Shown one piece after another: positions 16,783 to 26,618 of a DNA stretch of 64,000 bases. The stretch is from Desulfovibrio gilichinskyi (GTDB taxonomy: Bacteria > Desulfobacterota > Desulfovibrionia > Desulfovibrionales > Desulfovibrionaceae): contig NZ_FWZU01000007.1 of NCBI RefSeq assembly GCF_900177375.1, forward strand, positions 1-64,000, written 5' to 3'. The notes under the pieces are model-generated. The model had not been told where the DNA came from. It made no database searches and was given only the letters and a program-made list of their open reading frames with translations. Position 1 is the stretch's first letter, and each line of letters opens with the position of its first letter. The translations under genes were made by a program, and so were the position numbers.

Positions 16783-19700
16783 TTAAATTTCAAATAACAT
16801 TTCAAGGTCATCGCGAGTGAGAGATTTAAGAGCGGACTGGCCTGGAATAATTGCGTCCGCAACACTCTTTTTCATTTCCTGCAGTTTAAGAATTTTTTCT
16901 TCAACTGTGTTTTGACAGATCATTTTATATGCAAAAACCTGTCTCTTCTGCCCGATACGATGAGTACGGTCAGTTGCCTGATTTTCTACAGCAGGGTTCC
17001 ACCATGGGTCATAGTGAATTACATAGTCAGCAGAAGTCAGGTTCAAACCTGTTCCTCCTGCTTTCAGGGATATCAGGAAGATCGGGATATCCGGACTGTC
17101 GTTAAATTTGTCAACCTGCTCAAAACGGTCTTTACTGGAACCGTCAAGATAGGTGAACGGTATTTCTTTAATTGTCAGCCATGAGCGGATGACATGAAGC
17201 ATCTGTACAAACTGTGAGAAGACAAGAACTTTATGTCCGCCTTCAACTATATCAAAGATAAGGTCTTTGAATGCATCAAATTTACCTGACGGCAGGTTGG
17301 TTGAAAAACCGGGCATGTCCAGCTTGAGCAGTCTCGGGTGACAGCAGATCTGTCTGAGTTTGAGAAGCGCATCAAGGATAGACATCTGGCTTTTCGCCAT
17401 ACCTTTTTCGTCAACATCTTTGAGAACCTGATCTTTAAGGCGTTTTGCCAGAGCGTTGTAAAGGTCACGCTGCTCTTCGATAAGGTCGCAGTAATGAACA
17501 GTTTCGATCTTCGGCGGAAGATCTTTAGCTACTTCAGATTTAGTTCTGCGAAGAATGAACGGTTTTACTCTGGTACGCAGGTACTCAAGAGCTTCTTCAT
17601 CGCCGTCTTTTATCGGTTTAATTATGCCGCGCTGGAAAGCATGCTGCGAGCTGAGAAATCCGGGCATAAGGAACTCGAATAAGGACCATAGTTCAAATAA
17701 ATTATTTTCAATCGGAGTACCTGAAAGACAGAGTCTCATATCAGATTTAAGCTGACGAACAGACTTTGCGGTTATGGTATTCGGGTTTTTTATATTTTGT
17801 GCTTCATCAAGAATTACCGAGGTATATTCCTGCTTAAGCAGTTCATCAAGGTCTCTACGCAGTAATGCGTAAGTTGTAATAACTATGTTGGACGTGCTGA
17901 TTTGCTTGAACAGGTCTTCACGTCTTGAACCATAGATTGTCAAAACTGACATCTGTGGAACAAATTTTTTAGCTTCACGTTCCCAGTTGGGAAGAACTGA
18001 AGTCGGAACGATAATAAGGTTCGGCCCCTTGATATCTCTTTCGTAAAGAGACAGGAGGAAAGAAAGGGTCTGAATGGTTTTACCAAGTCCCATTTCATCC
18101 GCCAGAATTCCGCCGAAGTGATATTCACGCAGGAAGTTCAAGTAACTTAATCCCTGAAGCTGATACGGGCGCAAGGTAGCGTCGAGTCCCAGTGGAGGTT
18201 CCAGCTGTTTTATCTCTTCGAAATTATGAATTTTTTCTCTCAGTTTAACAAACTGTTCGTCTGTTCTGGTATTTGGAAGATCTTCAATAATTTTGTCCAG
18301 AACGGGGGTTTCGTACTGTTCATACGTAGCTCTTGGTGGCTGATCCGGGTCATAGCCGAGAGCTTTGAGTTTGTGGCTCAGTTTTTTGAGCCATGACTCT
18401 GGAAGGCTTGTGTATGATCCGTCTTTAAGCTGAACATACCGTTTACCCTGACTCCATGCTTCCCAGATTTTGTCTATAGGGACACGCTGGTCATCGTACT
18501 CGACAGTAATATCGAGGTTGAACCACTTATTGTCATCATCTGTGTCGATTTCAGCAATAATCTGCGGTTTAGTAAGTCTTACTTTGTAGCGGGTAAGGTT
18601 CTTTTCACCGTAAATTCTATACGCTTCAACAAGCTGCGGATAAAAATCAAGCAGGAAGGTGATTGCAGCTTCCTGTTCCATGAACCAAATGGAATTGTTT
18701 CGCGGCTGGAAACCCATATCTCTCAGTTCGGAGAAAAGCAGAGCTTCTTCTTCCTGAGCGCGGCGGACCAGATAAGATTTATCACCGTCTTTGTAACTTC
18801 CTGTCTGTAAATCAGGATTAGGTTCGGACATGCTTACTTCACCGTGTTCAGTCTCGTATACGTTATCGATTCTGATGGTGAGCAGGCTTCCTTCCTCGTT
18901 CAGGTAAAGCTTAGGATTGAAAGTTGCCGGCACAAAGAACGGCTGCATCTTTTCAAGAAATTCCTCGTGATCATAAAGATCGGAAACAGGAATCTGGGTC
19001 CAAACGCGGTCAAGAAATTCAGGAATGTCTCCCGGAGGAATTACGGGATTCTGAATTCTCATTTCTTGAACAAGTTTAGGGTCTAAAGTTGTCTGGACCG
19101 GGTAGAAGCCGTGTTTCCAGTAAACCCACAGAGGCAGTCTGCCGTAAAAGAAGACCTCGTCATCATCCATAATGGAGAAAGGAGGCTTACCTTCATCAGA
19201 TAGCAGAATATCAAAGCTAAGCCCTTCGTCCGCAAGTTGAGGGGACAGCTTAAGCTGCATTGTTCTGCTTTCAATCCTGATGGGAATATCAGTGTCACGC
19301 AGGAACATGTAGTATTCATCTTTAACAGACCGGAAAAACCACGCATGAAGGCCTGCCGGGATATCAACTCTATGCCCGCGGTAGTCAAGAAAATGGCCGA
19401 TCTGTTCCGCAACCAGCGGAAGGTTCGGAGATGTTTCGCTCCAGTCAGGATTAGCTATAATGCTTTCGAGATCTATTTCATTTTGAACTTGTGACAAACC
19501 GGATTTGTTTTGTCTTGCTCTGAAAAATGATACTTGCAATCTTTCCGGTTCTGGATACATGCGATAAATGATGTAATGTTTGCCGGCCTCCGGCTCTAGT
19601 TCTGTAGAAAAGAATGATCTGAAGTTTTGACGCCAGTCAGCCTGTTTAATTGATTCAGCTTTTTCTTCTTCTGTATCAAGTGTCAGTAAAAGTTTTAAGG

Positions 19701-19992
19701 CGACGGCTCCGACATGTCTACAGACGCCGGAATATGAGTCCGGGCAATTGCAATAATGATTAATATTTTCTTCAGCCAGATTAAGTCCTAACTCTGATGT
19801 ATAAATCTGGAAATCATCACCTTGAATGGATGCATCTACATCCCAGTATCTTTCTCGTTTATTTAAATCTAACTTCTGGACTCCACCTGAATTTACAATA
19901 TTACGAGAACCGTCCAGAATATATTCCGGAACGGTATGTGATACAAAATCCTTGAGTATTTTTTTTACTACTGCTTCTTCATTTTGAGACAT
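16783..19992 (-). CDS. SWIM zinc-finger SNF2-family helicase
   Basis: 1069 residues. A SWIM zinc finger is at about 87-105 (HYCNCPDSYSG, then VCRHVGA; CxC...CxH), followed by a long bacterial SNF2-associated region, then the two RecA-like lobes. Motif I is ILADEMGLGKTIQT (about 628), motif II DEAQ in VILDEAQNIKN (about 730), motif III LCLSGTPIENN, motif V SLKAGGTGLNLT and motif VI DRTHRIGQ (about 1015). Such proteins translocate on double-stranded DNA and remodel DNA-bound complexes; the physiological role in bacteria (transcription recycling, repair or defence) is not settled. It is transcribed alone and divergently from the peptide-binding lipoprotein gene. Confidence 0.9.
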   Translation of the reverse strand: MSQNEEAVVKKILKDFVSHTVPEYILDGSRNIVNSGGVQKLDLNKRERYWDVDASIQGDDFQIYTSELGLNLAEENINHYCNCPDSYSGVCRHVGAVALKLLLTLDTEEEKAESIKQADWRQNFRSFFSTELEPEAGKHYIIYRMYPEPERLQVSFFRARQNKSGLSQVQNEIDLESIIANPDWSETSPNLPLVAEQIGHFLDYRGHRVDIPAGLHAWFFRSVKDEYYMFLRDTDIPIRIESRTMQLKLSPQLADEGLSFDILLSDEGKPPFSIMDDDEVFFYGRLPLWVYWKHGFYPVQTTLDPKLVQEMRIQNPVIPPGDIPEFLDRVWTQIPVSDLYDHEEFLEKMQPFFVPATFNPKLYLNEEGSLLTIRIDNVYETEHGEVSMSEPNPDLQTGSYKDGDKSYLVRRAQEEEALLFSELRDMGFQPRNNSIWFMEQEAAITFLLDFYPQLVEAYRIYGEKNLTRYKVRLTKPQIIAEIDTDDDNKWFNLDITVEYDDQRVPIDKIWEAWSQGKRYVQLKDGSYTSLPESWLKKLSHKLKALGYDPDQPPRATYEQYETPVLDKIIEDLPNTRTDEQFVKLREKIHNFEEIKQLEPPLGLDATLRPYQLQGLSYLNFLREYHFGGILADEMGLGKTIQTLSFLLSLYERDIKGPNLIIVPTSVLPNWEREAKKFVPQMSVLTIYGSRREDLFKQISTSNIVITTYALLRRDLDELLKQEYTSVILDEAQNIKNPNTITAKSVRQLKSDMRLCLSGTPIENNLFELWSLFEFLMPGFLSSQHAFQRGIIKPIKDGDEEALEYLRTRVKPFILRRTKSEVAKDLPPKIETVHYCDLIEEQRDLYNALAKRLKDQVLKDVDEKGMAKSQMSILDALLKLRQICCHPRLLKLDMPGFSTNLPSGKFDAFKDLIFDIVEGGHKVLVFSQFVQMLHVIRSWLTIKEIPFTYLDGSSKDRFEQVDKFNDSPDIPIFLISLKAGGTGLNLTSADYVIHYDPWWNPAVENQATDRTHRIGQKRQVFAYKMICQNTVEEKILKLQEMKKSVADAIIPGQSALKSLTRDDLEMLFEI

Positions 19993-20229
19993 CCTTACTT
20001 GGACCCCCGAACCCTATCGTTAGTAAGTAATTTCATAACAGGTTATATTGTTTATAGTATATTTCTTTCAAATTTTTGCTTGTTACGGTGCTTGCGTAAA
20101 GTAAAAAATGTTTTTGGTCAATCCGCAGCTATACATTGCTTGGCTTTTCAATAACATTAGTACATACTGAACATTAGTAGCAGTTTATATAATTTTATCA
20201 AATATTTTCTACAAAAAAACAAGGGAAAC

Positions 20230-21894
20230 ATGCTTAGAAGTATAGTCTGTTTTATCTTATCAAGCTGTCTTTTATTGTCATCATGCGGGCAAACTCCTGA
20301 CCAGAATGCAAAAAAAAGAACTACTAGCACAAATAGCTCTGTAACATCAATCGAAAAGAGTGAACCTGTGTATGGAGGGAGACTTACGGAGCCGCTTATT
20401 GCGGAGCCTATAAACCTTATTCCTCCATTATCGACGGACAGCGCAAGTAGCACCATTGAAAGTAAGATATTTGTTTCTCCGCTAAAGTACAACAAAGATA
20501 TTGAATTAGTGCCTGAGGCTGCAAAATCTTTTGAGGTCCTTGATGGTGGAAAACTCTTAAAATTTACTTTGCGCGACGATATAAGATGGACAGACGGAGT
20601 TCCCCTTACCGCAGAAGATGTTGAATTTACATATAAATTGATGATAGATCCTGAAACGCCTACAGCTTACGCCTCTGACTATCAGAATATTAAAGAATTC
20701 AAACTTACCGGTAAATATTCATTTGAAGTAACTTATGACAAGGTCTTTGCCAGATCACTTGTTACATGGGCACTTCCTATTTTACCCAAACATCTGCTTG
20801 AACACGAAAATTTGACTGAAACACGTTATGCCCGTGCTCCGATCGGGGCTGGTGCGTATAAACTTAAAGAATGGATTCCCGGTCAGAGGGTTGTACTTGA
20901 AGCCAATGATGATTATTTTGAAGGAAGACCTTATATTGATGAAATTGTGTACAGAATTATCCCTGATCTTTCAACTCAGTTTCTTGAGCTTAAAACTGGA
21001 AAGCTGGATGACATGGGGCTGACTCCTGAACAGTATCTCTTCCAAACTAAGGGCAAAAGCTGGGAAAAAGATTTTCAGAAATTTAAATTTCTTTCTTTCG
21101 GGTATGCATGGCTCGGCTATAATTTAGACAGGCCGATGTTTAAAGATATCAGGGTTAGACAGGCTCTTTCCTACGCTATTGATAAAGAGGAGATAGTTAA
21201 AGGAGTACTTTTAGGACTCGGGTATCCGGCAATCGGACCTTATAAACCGGGTACTTGGGTATATAATACTAAACTTGTTCCGTACGGATATCATCCTGAT
21301 AAAGCGATAGAGCTTTTGAAAGAAGCCGGATGGTCCGACACTGACGGCGATGGTATTCTTGACCGCGACGGAGTTCCTTTTTCCTTTACTATTTTGACAA
21401 ATCAGGGAAATTCCTTGCGAATTAAGACTGCAACAATTATTCAGAATCGTCTTAAGAATGTAGGGATTGAGGTTAAAATAAGAACGGTGGAATGGGCAGC
21501 CTTTATCAATGAATTTGTTAATAAAAGTCAGTTTGATGCCATCATCCTCGGTTGGACCATTCTTCAAGATCCGGATATTTATGATGTATGGCACTCTTCC
21601 AAGGCCGTGGCCGGTGGACTTAATATTACAAAATATCGTAACCCGGAAGTAGATGATTTGCTCGAAAGAGGGCGGACTACTTTAGATCAGGCAGAACGGA
21701 AGAAAATTTACGATCGCATCCAGGAAATACTGCACATAGAACAGCCGTATTGTTTTCTGTATGTGCCGATGGCACTCCCGATATATAAGAGCCGTATAAA
21801 AGGATTGAAGATAGAACCAGCCGGGCTCGACTACAATGCAAACCGTTGGTGGATACCGACAGCTTCCCAGACGAAGATCAGGATGCAGCAATAA
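20230..21894 (+). CDS. Peptide/nickel-type ABC transporter substrate-binding lipoprotein (SBP_bac_5)
   Basis: 554 residues. The signal peptide ends in the lipobox LLSSCGQ (about 15-21), so the protein is anchored to a membrane facing the periplasm. The mature protein has the DppA/OppA fold marks: EPINLIPPL, LRDDIRWTDGVPLTAEDVEF (about 118-137), PIGAGAYKLKEW, VRQALSYAIDKEEIVKG and the C-terminal YCFLYVPMALPIYK. Ligand is probably an oligopeptide, but this is not proved. No permease or ATPase genes are nearby. Instead its stop codon is followed after one base by the rel gene ATG, so the two are probably co-transcribed and coupled. Confidence 0.88.
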   Translation: MLRSIVCFILSSCLLLSSCGQTPDQNAKKRTTSTNSSVTSIEKSEPVYGGRLTEPLIAEPINLIPPLSTDSASSTIESKIFVSPLKYNKDIELVPEAAKSFEVLDGGKLLKFTLRDDIRWTDGVPLTAEDVEFTYKLMIDPETPTAYASDYQNIKEFKLTGKYSFEVTYDKVFARSLVTWALPILPKHLLEHENLTETRYARAPIGAGAYKLKEWIPGQRVVLEANDDYFEGRPYIDEIVYRIIPDLSTQFLELKTGKLDDMGLTPEQYLFQTKGKSWEKDFQKFKFLSFGYAWLGYNLDRPMFKDIRVRQALSYAIDKEEIVKGVLLGLGYPAIGPYKPGTWVYNTKLVPYGYHPDKAIELLKEAGWSDTDGDGILDRDGVPFSFTILTNQGNSLRIKTATIIQNRLKNVGIEVKIRTVEWAAFINEFVNKSQFDAIILGWTILQDPDIYDVWHSSKAVAGGLNITKYRNPEVDDLLERGRTTLDQAERKKIYDRIQEILHIEQPYCFLYVPMALPIYKSRIKGLKIEPAGLDYNANRWWIPTASQTKIRMQQ

Positions 21895-21895
21895 T

Positions 21896-24061
21896 ATGAT
21901 AAGAATTAATGAAATCACTGACATAGTCAGTACTTATATAGATGATCCTGATTTGGATCTCATTCGGAGAGCGTATGTTTTCTCCGCGCGTGCTCACGAG
22001 GGACAGGTGCGTCTTTCGGGCGAGCCTTATTTGTCTCACCCGCTTCATGTTGCGAAAATTTTAGCTGATATGAGAATGGATGAGCCGACTGTGGCCGCCG
22101 GTCTTCTGCATGACACCGTTGAAGATACCGATACAACAATTGATGATATCGCGGATCTTTTCGGAGAAGAGGTTGCGGATATTGTTGATGGTGTGACCAA
22201 GATCGGGATGATGGATTTTGAGTCCAAAGCAATCGCCAAAGCCGAAAATATTCGTAAAATGATTCTGGCTATGGCTGAAGATATTCGCGTGCTTATGGTT
22301 AAGCTTGCTGACCGTTTGCACAATATGAGCACACTTGATTTTCAGAAAAGCTATAAACAGCTGTTAATAGCCCAGGAAACTCTTGATATTTATTCTCCGC
22401 TGGCCAACAGACTCGGGCTGTATATGGTCAAACGCGAGCTTGAAGATCTGTGCCTTTATTATTTGAAACCTGATATTTATCAGAATATTACCGACGGACT
22501 TCAACGCCAGCATACTCTGGGTAAGGAGTACATTGATAAGGTGCTCGGGCTGCTGCATGATGTTCTGGAAAGTAACGAGCTGAAAGGTTCTATTACCGGA
22601 AGAACTAAGCATAAGTACAGCATCTATAACAAAATGGTTCGTCAGGATCTCAAGCTTGAAGAAGTTCATGACATAATCGCTTTCAGGGTTGTCGTAGAAT
22701 CTGTTAAGGAATGTTATGCCGTCCTCGGGCTTGTTCATTCCATGTGGATGCCGGTTGCAGGGCGTTTTAAAGATTATATTTCCATTCCTAAAGCCAATAT
22801 GTATCAGAGTCTGCATACTACTGTTGTCGGTCCCGAAGGGGAGCGCATCGAAATTCAGATACGTACTGAAGAAATGCAGAAGGTTGCTGAATATGGTGTT
22901 GCCGCGCATTGGCAGTACAAAGAGTCCGGTGTAAGTGCATCAAAACAGAATAGAGATGCCGAGCGTTTTTCATGGCTCAGGCAGATTATGGACTGGCAGC
23001 GCGAACTTGAAGATCCTCGTGAATTTATGTCTTCACTCCGGTTCGACCTGTTTACTGAAGAAGTTTATATTTTCACTCCGGGCGGTGATATTAAGGAACT
23101 GCCGGACGGGGCTACACCTGTTGACTTTGCTTACTCGATTCATACCGATGTAGGAAACCATTGTACCGGCGCAAAAGTTAACGGCAGGCTTGTCCCGCTT
23201 ACAACTGCCCTTAAAAACGGTGATACCGTTGAAATTTTCACTGACAAGAAGCGCAAGCCGAGTCACGACTGGCTTAAGTTTGTAAAGACAGCAAAAGCGC
23301 GTACCCGCATCAAGCATTATATCAGGACAGAAGAAAGAGCGCATTCTATAACTCTTGCTAAAGAAATGCTTGAGAAAGAAGGCCGCCGCATGAACCTTAA
23401 TGTTCCGAAAGCAATCAAAGACGGTTATTTTGTAATGCTTGCGGATGAATTCTCATGCGGTTCAGTTGATGATCTGCTTTCAAACATCGGCTATTCACGG
23501 ATTACCCCCAATAAAATTTTGCGTCGCCTTTATGCGGTAATTAATAATATTGAAGGGGAACCGGAAGAGGCTGTGCTTCATGAGCCGCAGACGACTGAAG
23601 AAGAGAAAAATCAAAAGGTTGCCAACTCTATTGAAATTGAAGGAGTTGATAACGTTCTTATCCGGTTTGCCGGATGCTGTACTCCGCTGCCGGGTGAACC
23701 TATCATAGGGTATATCAGCCGTGGGCGCGGAGTGATTATTCATACGGCCTCCTGTCCGAATGTAAAAAGTCTGGAAGAAGAGCGTCTCTTAAGTGTTTCA
23801 TGGTCAGGCGGGCAGGAAGAAACCTCTCATCCTGCGCAGATAAGTATCCGTTGCAAAAACATCAAAGGATTGCTTGCAAGGATATGTTCAGTTCTGGCTG
23901 AGCAGGATGTGAATATTGATTCCGGCTCATTTAAATCTGACGTGGACGGTATTTCACTGCTGGAATTCACTGTGGAAGTCCGAGATCTGGGGCATTTGCA
24001 CCGCGCTTTAAACAGGCTCAAAACCATCGACGCTGTGCTTGAGACGACTAGAATCAGTTAA
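21896..24061 (+). CDS. Bifunctional (p)ppGpp synthetase/hydrolase, RelA/SpoT family
   Basis: 721 residues from ATG 21896 (an upstream in-frame start at 21836 would lie inside the preceding gene and is unlikely). The hydrolase HD domain is intact (SHPLHVAKIL, LLHDTVEDT at about 70). The synthetase domain has RTKHKYSIYNKM (about 237) and YQSLHTTVVGPEG. TGS domain: YIFTPGGDIKELPDGATPVD (about 388-407). A zinc-finger-like CCTPLPG region follows, and the C-terminal ACT domain is ISIRCKNIKGLLARI. It should make and degrade (p)ppGpp and mediate the stringent response. Length and domain order are normal. As the genome is otherwise unseen, I do not decide between rel and spoT. Confidence 0.95.
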   Translation: MIRINEITDIVSTYIDDPDLDLIRRAYVFSARAHEGQVRLSGEPYLSHPLHVAKILADMRMDEPTVAAGLLHDTVEDTDTTIDDIADLFGEEVADIVDGVTKIGMMDFESKAIAKAENIRKMILAMAEDIRVLMVKLADRLHNMSTLDFQKSYKQLLIAQETLDIYSPLANRLGLYMVKRELEDLCLYYLKPDIYQNITDGLQRQHTLGKEYIDKVLGLLHDVLESNELKGSITGRTKHKYSIYNKMVRQDLKLEEVHDIIAFRVVVESVKECYAVLGLVHSMWMPVAGRFKDYISIPKANMYQSLHTTVVGPEGERIEIQIRTEEMQKVAEYGVAAHWQYKESGVSASKQNRDAERFSWLRQIMDWQRELEDPREFMSSLRFDLFTEEVYIFTPGGDIKELPDGATPVDFAYSIHTDVGNHCTGAKVNGRLVPLTTALKNGDTVEIFTDKKRKPSHDWLKFVKTAKARTRIKHYIRTEERAHSITLAKEMLEKEGRRMNLNVPKAIKDGYFVMLADEFSCGSVDDLLSNIGYSRITPNKILRRLYAVINNIEGEPEEAVLHEPQTTEEEKNQKVANSIEIEGVDNVLIRFAGCCTPLPGEPIIGYISRGRGVIIHTASCPNVKSLEEERLLSVSWSGGQEETSHPAQISIRCKNIKGLLARICSVLAEQDVNIDSGSFKSDVDGISLLEFTVEVRDLGHLHRALNRLKTIDAVLETTRIS

Positions 24062-24100
24062 TAGTGTGCTGATGCAAAATTAAATAGGATAGTATTACAA

Positions 24101-24137
24101 AACAGCCCCGCATATTTTATGCGGGGCTGTTTTTTTA
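24101..24137. terminator. Bidirectional rho-independent terminator between rel/spoT and a hydrolase gene
   Basis: A 14-bp stem, AACAGCCCCGCATA / TATGCGGGGCTGTT with a TTT loop, followed by T residues on the plus strand. The two genes converge here. Confidence 0.9.
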
Positions 24138-24656
24138 GAAAATTTCAGCAGCAGGGCAAACCTTTATGGGGTGCGGTGTATCCATTTCCGACCAGACAAA
24201 ATTATGATGCTCTATTATAATCTGTGCTTCAAGATAAGGCTTTTGAGCAGTTGTGTGTGCGTCTGAAACAACTGTAACCTCAAAGCCTTTACTGGCTGCG
24301 ACGCGTACTGTCGTGTCTAGGCAGAAGTCTGTGCAGCATCCAGTTACAATTAATTCTTTCACACCAAGTTTGACTAGCTGATCTTCAAGATCTGTTTTGC
24401 AAAAAGCATCACAGCATGTTTTTTCAACGATAGTATCCTGATCTTTTTTGTGCATGTCAGGAAGGATCTGCCAACCGTCAGAGCCGTATTTAAGTGCAGC
24501 TTCTCTTGGGGTGTTGTGGCGGATAAAAATGACAGGAATGTCTTTTTCTCGCGCCTTATCTATAAGTTGATTAATCCGCTTAATTATATTCACGTCATCA
24601 TATCTTTTTTTAGCAAATACACCTTGCTGCATATCTATAACTATAAGAGCTTTCAT
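24135..24656 (-). CDS. Cysteine hydrolase of the isochorismatase/nicotinamidase family
   Basis: 173 residues. The catalytic triad Asp, Lys, Cys fits the family: D8 in ALIVIDMQQGVF, a lysine in DTIVEKTCCDAFCKT (about 92), and the nucleophile in VTGCCTDFCLDTT (about 128). The family includes nicotinamidases, isochorismatases and related amidases; no motif decides the substrate, and the short length favours a stand-alone hydrolase. It is convergent with rel/spoT and divergent from the tetR operon. Confidence 0.85.
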   Translation of the reverse strand: MKALIVIDMQQGVFAKKRYDDVNIIKRINQLIDKAREKDIPVIFIRHNTPREAALKYGSDGWQILPDMHKKDQDTIVEKTCCDAFCKTDLEDQLVKLGVKELIVTGCCTDFCLDTTVRVAASKGFEVTVVSDAHTTAQKPYLEAQIIIEHHNFVWSEMDTPHPIKVCPAAEIF

Positions 24657-24792
24657 CTTTTTCTCCTTTTTGTCTGTTTAATCAGGCTGATCAGATTTTT
24701 TTTGATAATTTATTTAGATTCATATTGAAAGAGTTAAGTAGTCACTCATAGTAATCAATAGGCATCAATATAAATTAAACGAAAGTTTTAAA

Positions 24793-24802
24793 CAAACGTT
24801 TG
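24793..24802. promoter_or_regulatory. Candidate operator (palindrome CAAACGTTTG) upstream of the TetR regulator
   Basis: A perfect 10-base palindrome 58 bases before the tetR start, inside an AT-rich region. TetR proteins bind such symmetric sites and usually autoregulate. Target assignment is inferred from position. Confidence 0.35.
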
Positions 24803-24859
24803 ACTTTGGTCTGTGATGTCATTACATTGCTCTGAAATATAACGAGTAAGAGGTACAAA

Positions 24860-25534
24860 ATGACGAATATATCGAAGAAGCAGAACAGTAAGATGGGGAG
24901 AGGAGAAGATACTAGGCAGCGGCTTATACAGGTCGGAGCCAGATTGTTTGCTCTTAATGGTTTTAGAGGTGTGAGCATGCGAATTCTCGCCGTTGAAGCG
25001 CAAATTAATCTTGCGACTGTCGGATATCACTTTGGAGGCAAGCTTGGACTTTACGAGGCTGTATTGCGTCATACCGTTAATCGGACCCATGAAGTTTTTC
25101 CTGCAATCGATGAGGTTCGCAGTCAGATAGCTATGCTTGAACTCGGCCAACTTAAAAAAAGTGATTTGATAACTTGGTTTTTCACAAAGTTCATCAGAGG
25201 CATTGTAGGCGACACGGAAAATGTATGGATAGCTCTGATTATTATACGAGAGCTGGCGGCCCCGAGTGAGCTGTATTATTTACTTGAAGAGGGTCTTTTT
25301 TCTCCGTCATTTTTAAGTCTGACTGAACTTCTTACAGCTGTAATGGGAAGTGATGTATCTGAAGAAGAGCGTATAATTGTAGGTAATGCTCTGATGGGTA
25401 TGGCTCTCCATTTTGTGAATCGGAAAGCATTTGTTTTCAGGATTGGCTGGGATGAATACACTCCTGAAAACATAGAAAAGATAATAGAAATTTTATGCAG
25501 AAGAGCTGTCGCTTTTGTGTGTTGCGGGGAATAA
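24860..25534 (+). CDS. TetR/AcrR-family transcriptional regulator with DUF1956-like C-terminal domain
   Basis: 224 residues. The N-terminal HTH is typical: RQRLIQVGARLFALNGFRGV (about 14-33), then RILAVEAQINLATVGYHFGG, and KLGLYEAVLRH. The C-terminal ligand-binding half resembles the CerR/YbiH group that often precedes an HlyD-RND efflux pair. It is the first gene of a three-gene operon; the next start lies 4 bases after its stop. Likely a repressor of this operon, lifted by an efflux substrate. The ligand is unknown. Confidence 0.88.
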   Translation: MTNISKKQNSKMGRGEDTRQRLIQVGARLFALNGFRGVSMRILAVEAQINLATVGYHFGGKLGLYEAVLRHTVNRTHEVFPAIDEVRSQIAMLELGQLKKSDLITWFFTKFIRGIVGDTENVWIALIIIRELAAPSELYYLLEEGLFSPSFLSLTELLTAVMGSDVSEEERIIVGNALMGMALHFVNRKAFVFRIGWDEYTPENIEKIIEILCRRAVAFVCCGE

Positions 25535-25538
25535 TAAA

Positions 25539-26618
25539 ATGAAAAAAAGATTGCTTATAATACTGTGTATGACTTTTTTAGTTGTATCTGGATGTGAAAA
25601 TAAAAAAGCTACAGTTGAAGAAGTGATACGTCCTGTAAAAACTGTAAAAGTAGGCGAATCACGCTCCGGAAGGCAGTGGTCTTTTTCCGGTACAGCAGAA
25701 GATGCTCTTGAATCTGAACTTTCATTTCGTGTAAGCGGGAGAATTGTTTCTTTTCCAGGGGATCAGATCGGTAGAAAATTCAAAACCGGAGAGATTATAG
25801 CTAAGCTTGACCCATCTGACTATGAACTTGAAGTTCATCAGATTGAAGCTCAGCTTGAGCAGGTCCGTGCAAATTATACCTTTGCAAAAGCTGATGTGAA
25901 AAGAGTCACTCAGCTTTATGAGCGCAAAGTCACCTCAAAAAGTGAACTCGATCAGGCTGTTGCCGATTTCAAGTCTAAGGAAGCCCAACTGCATGCTACT
26001 GCCAAAATGCTCGATATAGCCCGTAAGAAAACCGGGTATACTACTTTGCAGGCTCCTTTTGATGGTTGGGTCAGTAAAGTGAACGTTAATATTCACCAAA
26101 ATGTTCAATCTGGGCAGAGTATAATCATTTTCAATGCAGGTAGGCAGATGAAGATGAATATTTCTCTTCCTGATACTTTGATTTCTCAGATTAGCGAAGG
26201 AGAGGAAGTTGATGTAACTTTTGATGCACTGCCCGGAGAAACGCTGAAAGGCATTGTTATGGAAGTGGGCATCGGCGCGACTCAGCGGGCTTCTTTCCCC
26301 GTTAAAGTTTATTTGAATAATTCAAGGAAGCTTCTGCGTAGTGGAATGTCAGGAAATGTGAATTTTGCATCCCGTACAGAAGAGCTTCATATTTTTGTTC
26401 CGGCTTCCGCAATAGTCGGTGATCCTGACGGCAGCAAATATGTATGGGTTGTCGAGGACGGAAATGTTGTTAAATCCCGGAAAGTAGAGATCGGTGCATT
26501 ATCTTCTCTAGGTGTAATGATTAAAGATGGCTTAAAAAAAGGAGAGACTGTTGTTACGCGCGGTGTTCATTCCCTTAAAGAAGGTATGAAGGTTAAAACA
26601 GTCGGAGGGATTTCGTGA
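25539..26618 (+). CDS. RND efflux periplasmic adaptor lipoprotein (MFP/HlyD family)
   Basis: 359 residues from ATG 25539; an upstream in-frame start would overlap tetR. The signal peptide ends in lipobox VVSGC (about 15). The fold is the usual adaptor: barrel-sandwich half (FRVSGRIVSF, GEIIAKLD), a helical hairpin (about 90-160), the second lipoyl half (TTLQAPFDGWVSKVNV), and a beta-barrel and membrane-proximal domain (VWVVEDGNV). It links the RND pump to an outer-membrane channel. No channel gene is seen nearby. The stop TGA overlaps the pump's GTG start (GTGA). Confidence 0.9.
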   Translation: MKKRLLIILCMTFLVVSGCENKKATVEEVIRPVKTVKVGESRSGRQWSFSGTAEDALESELSFRVSGRIVSFPGDQIGRKFKTGEIIAKLDPSDYELEVHQIEAQLEQVRANYTFAKADVKRVTQLYERKVTSKSELDQAVADFKSKEAQLHATAKMLDIARKKTGYTTLQAPFDGWVSKVNVNIHQNVQSGQSIIIFNAGRQMKMNISLPDTLISQISEGEEVDVTFDALPGETLKGIVMEVGIGATQRASFPVKVYLNNSRKLLRSGMSGNVNFASRTEELHIFVPASAIVGDPDGSKYVWVVEDGNVVKSRKVEIGALSSLGVMIKDGLKKGETVVTRGVHSLKEGMKVKTVGGIS

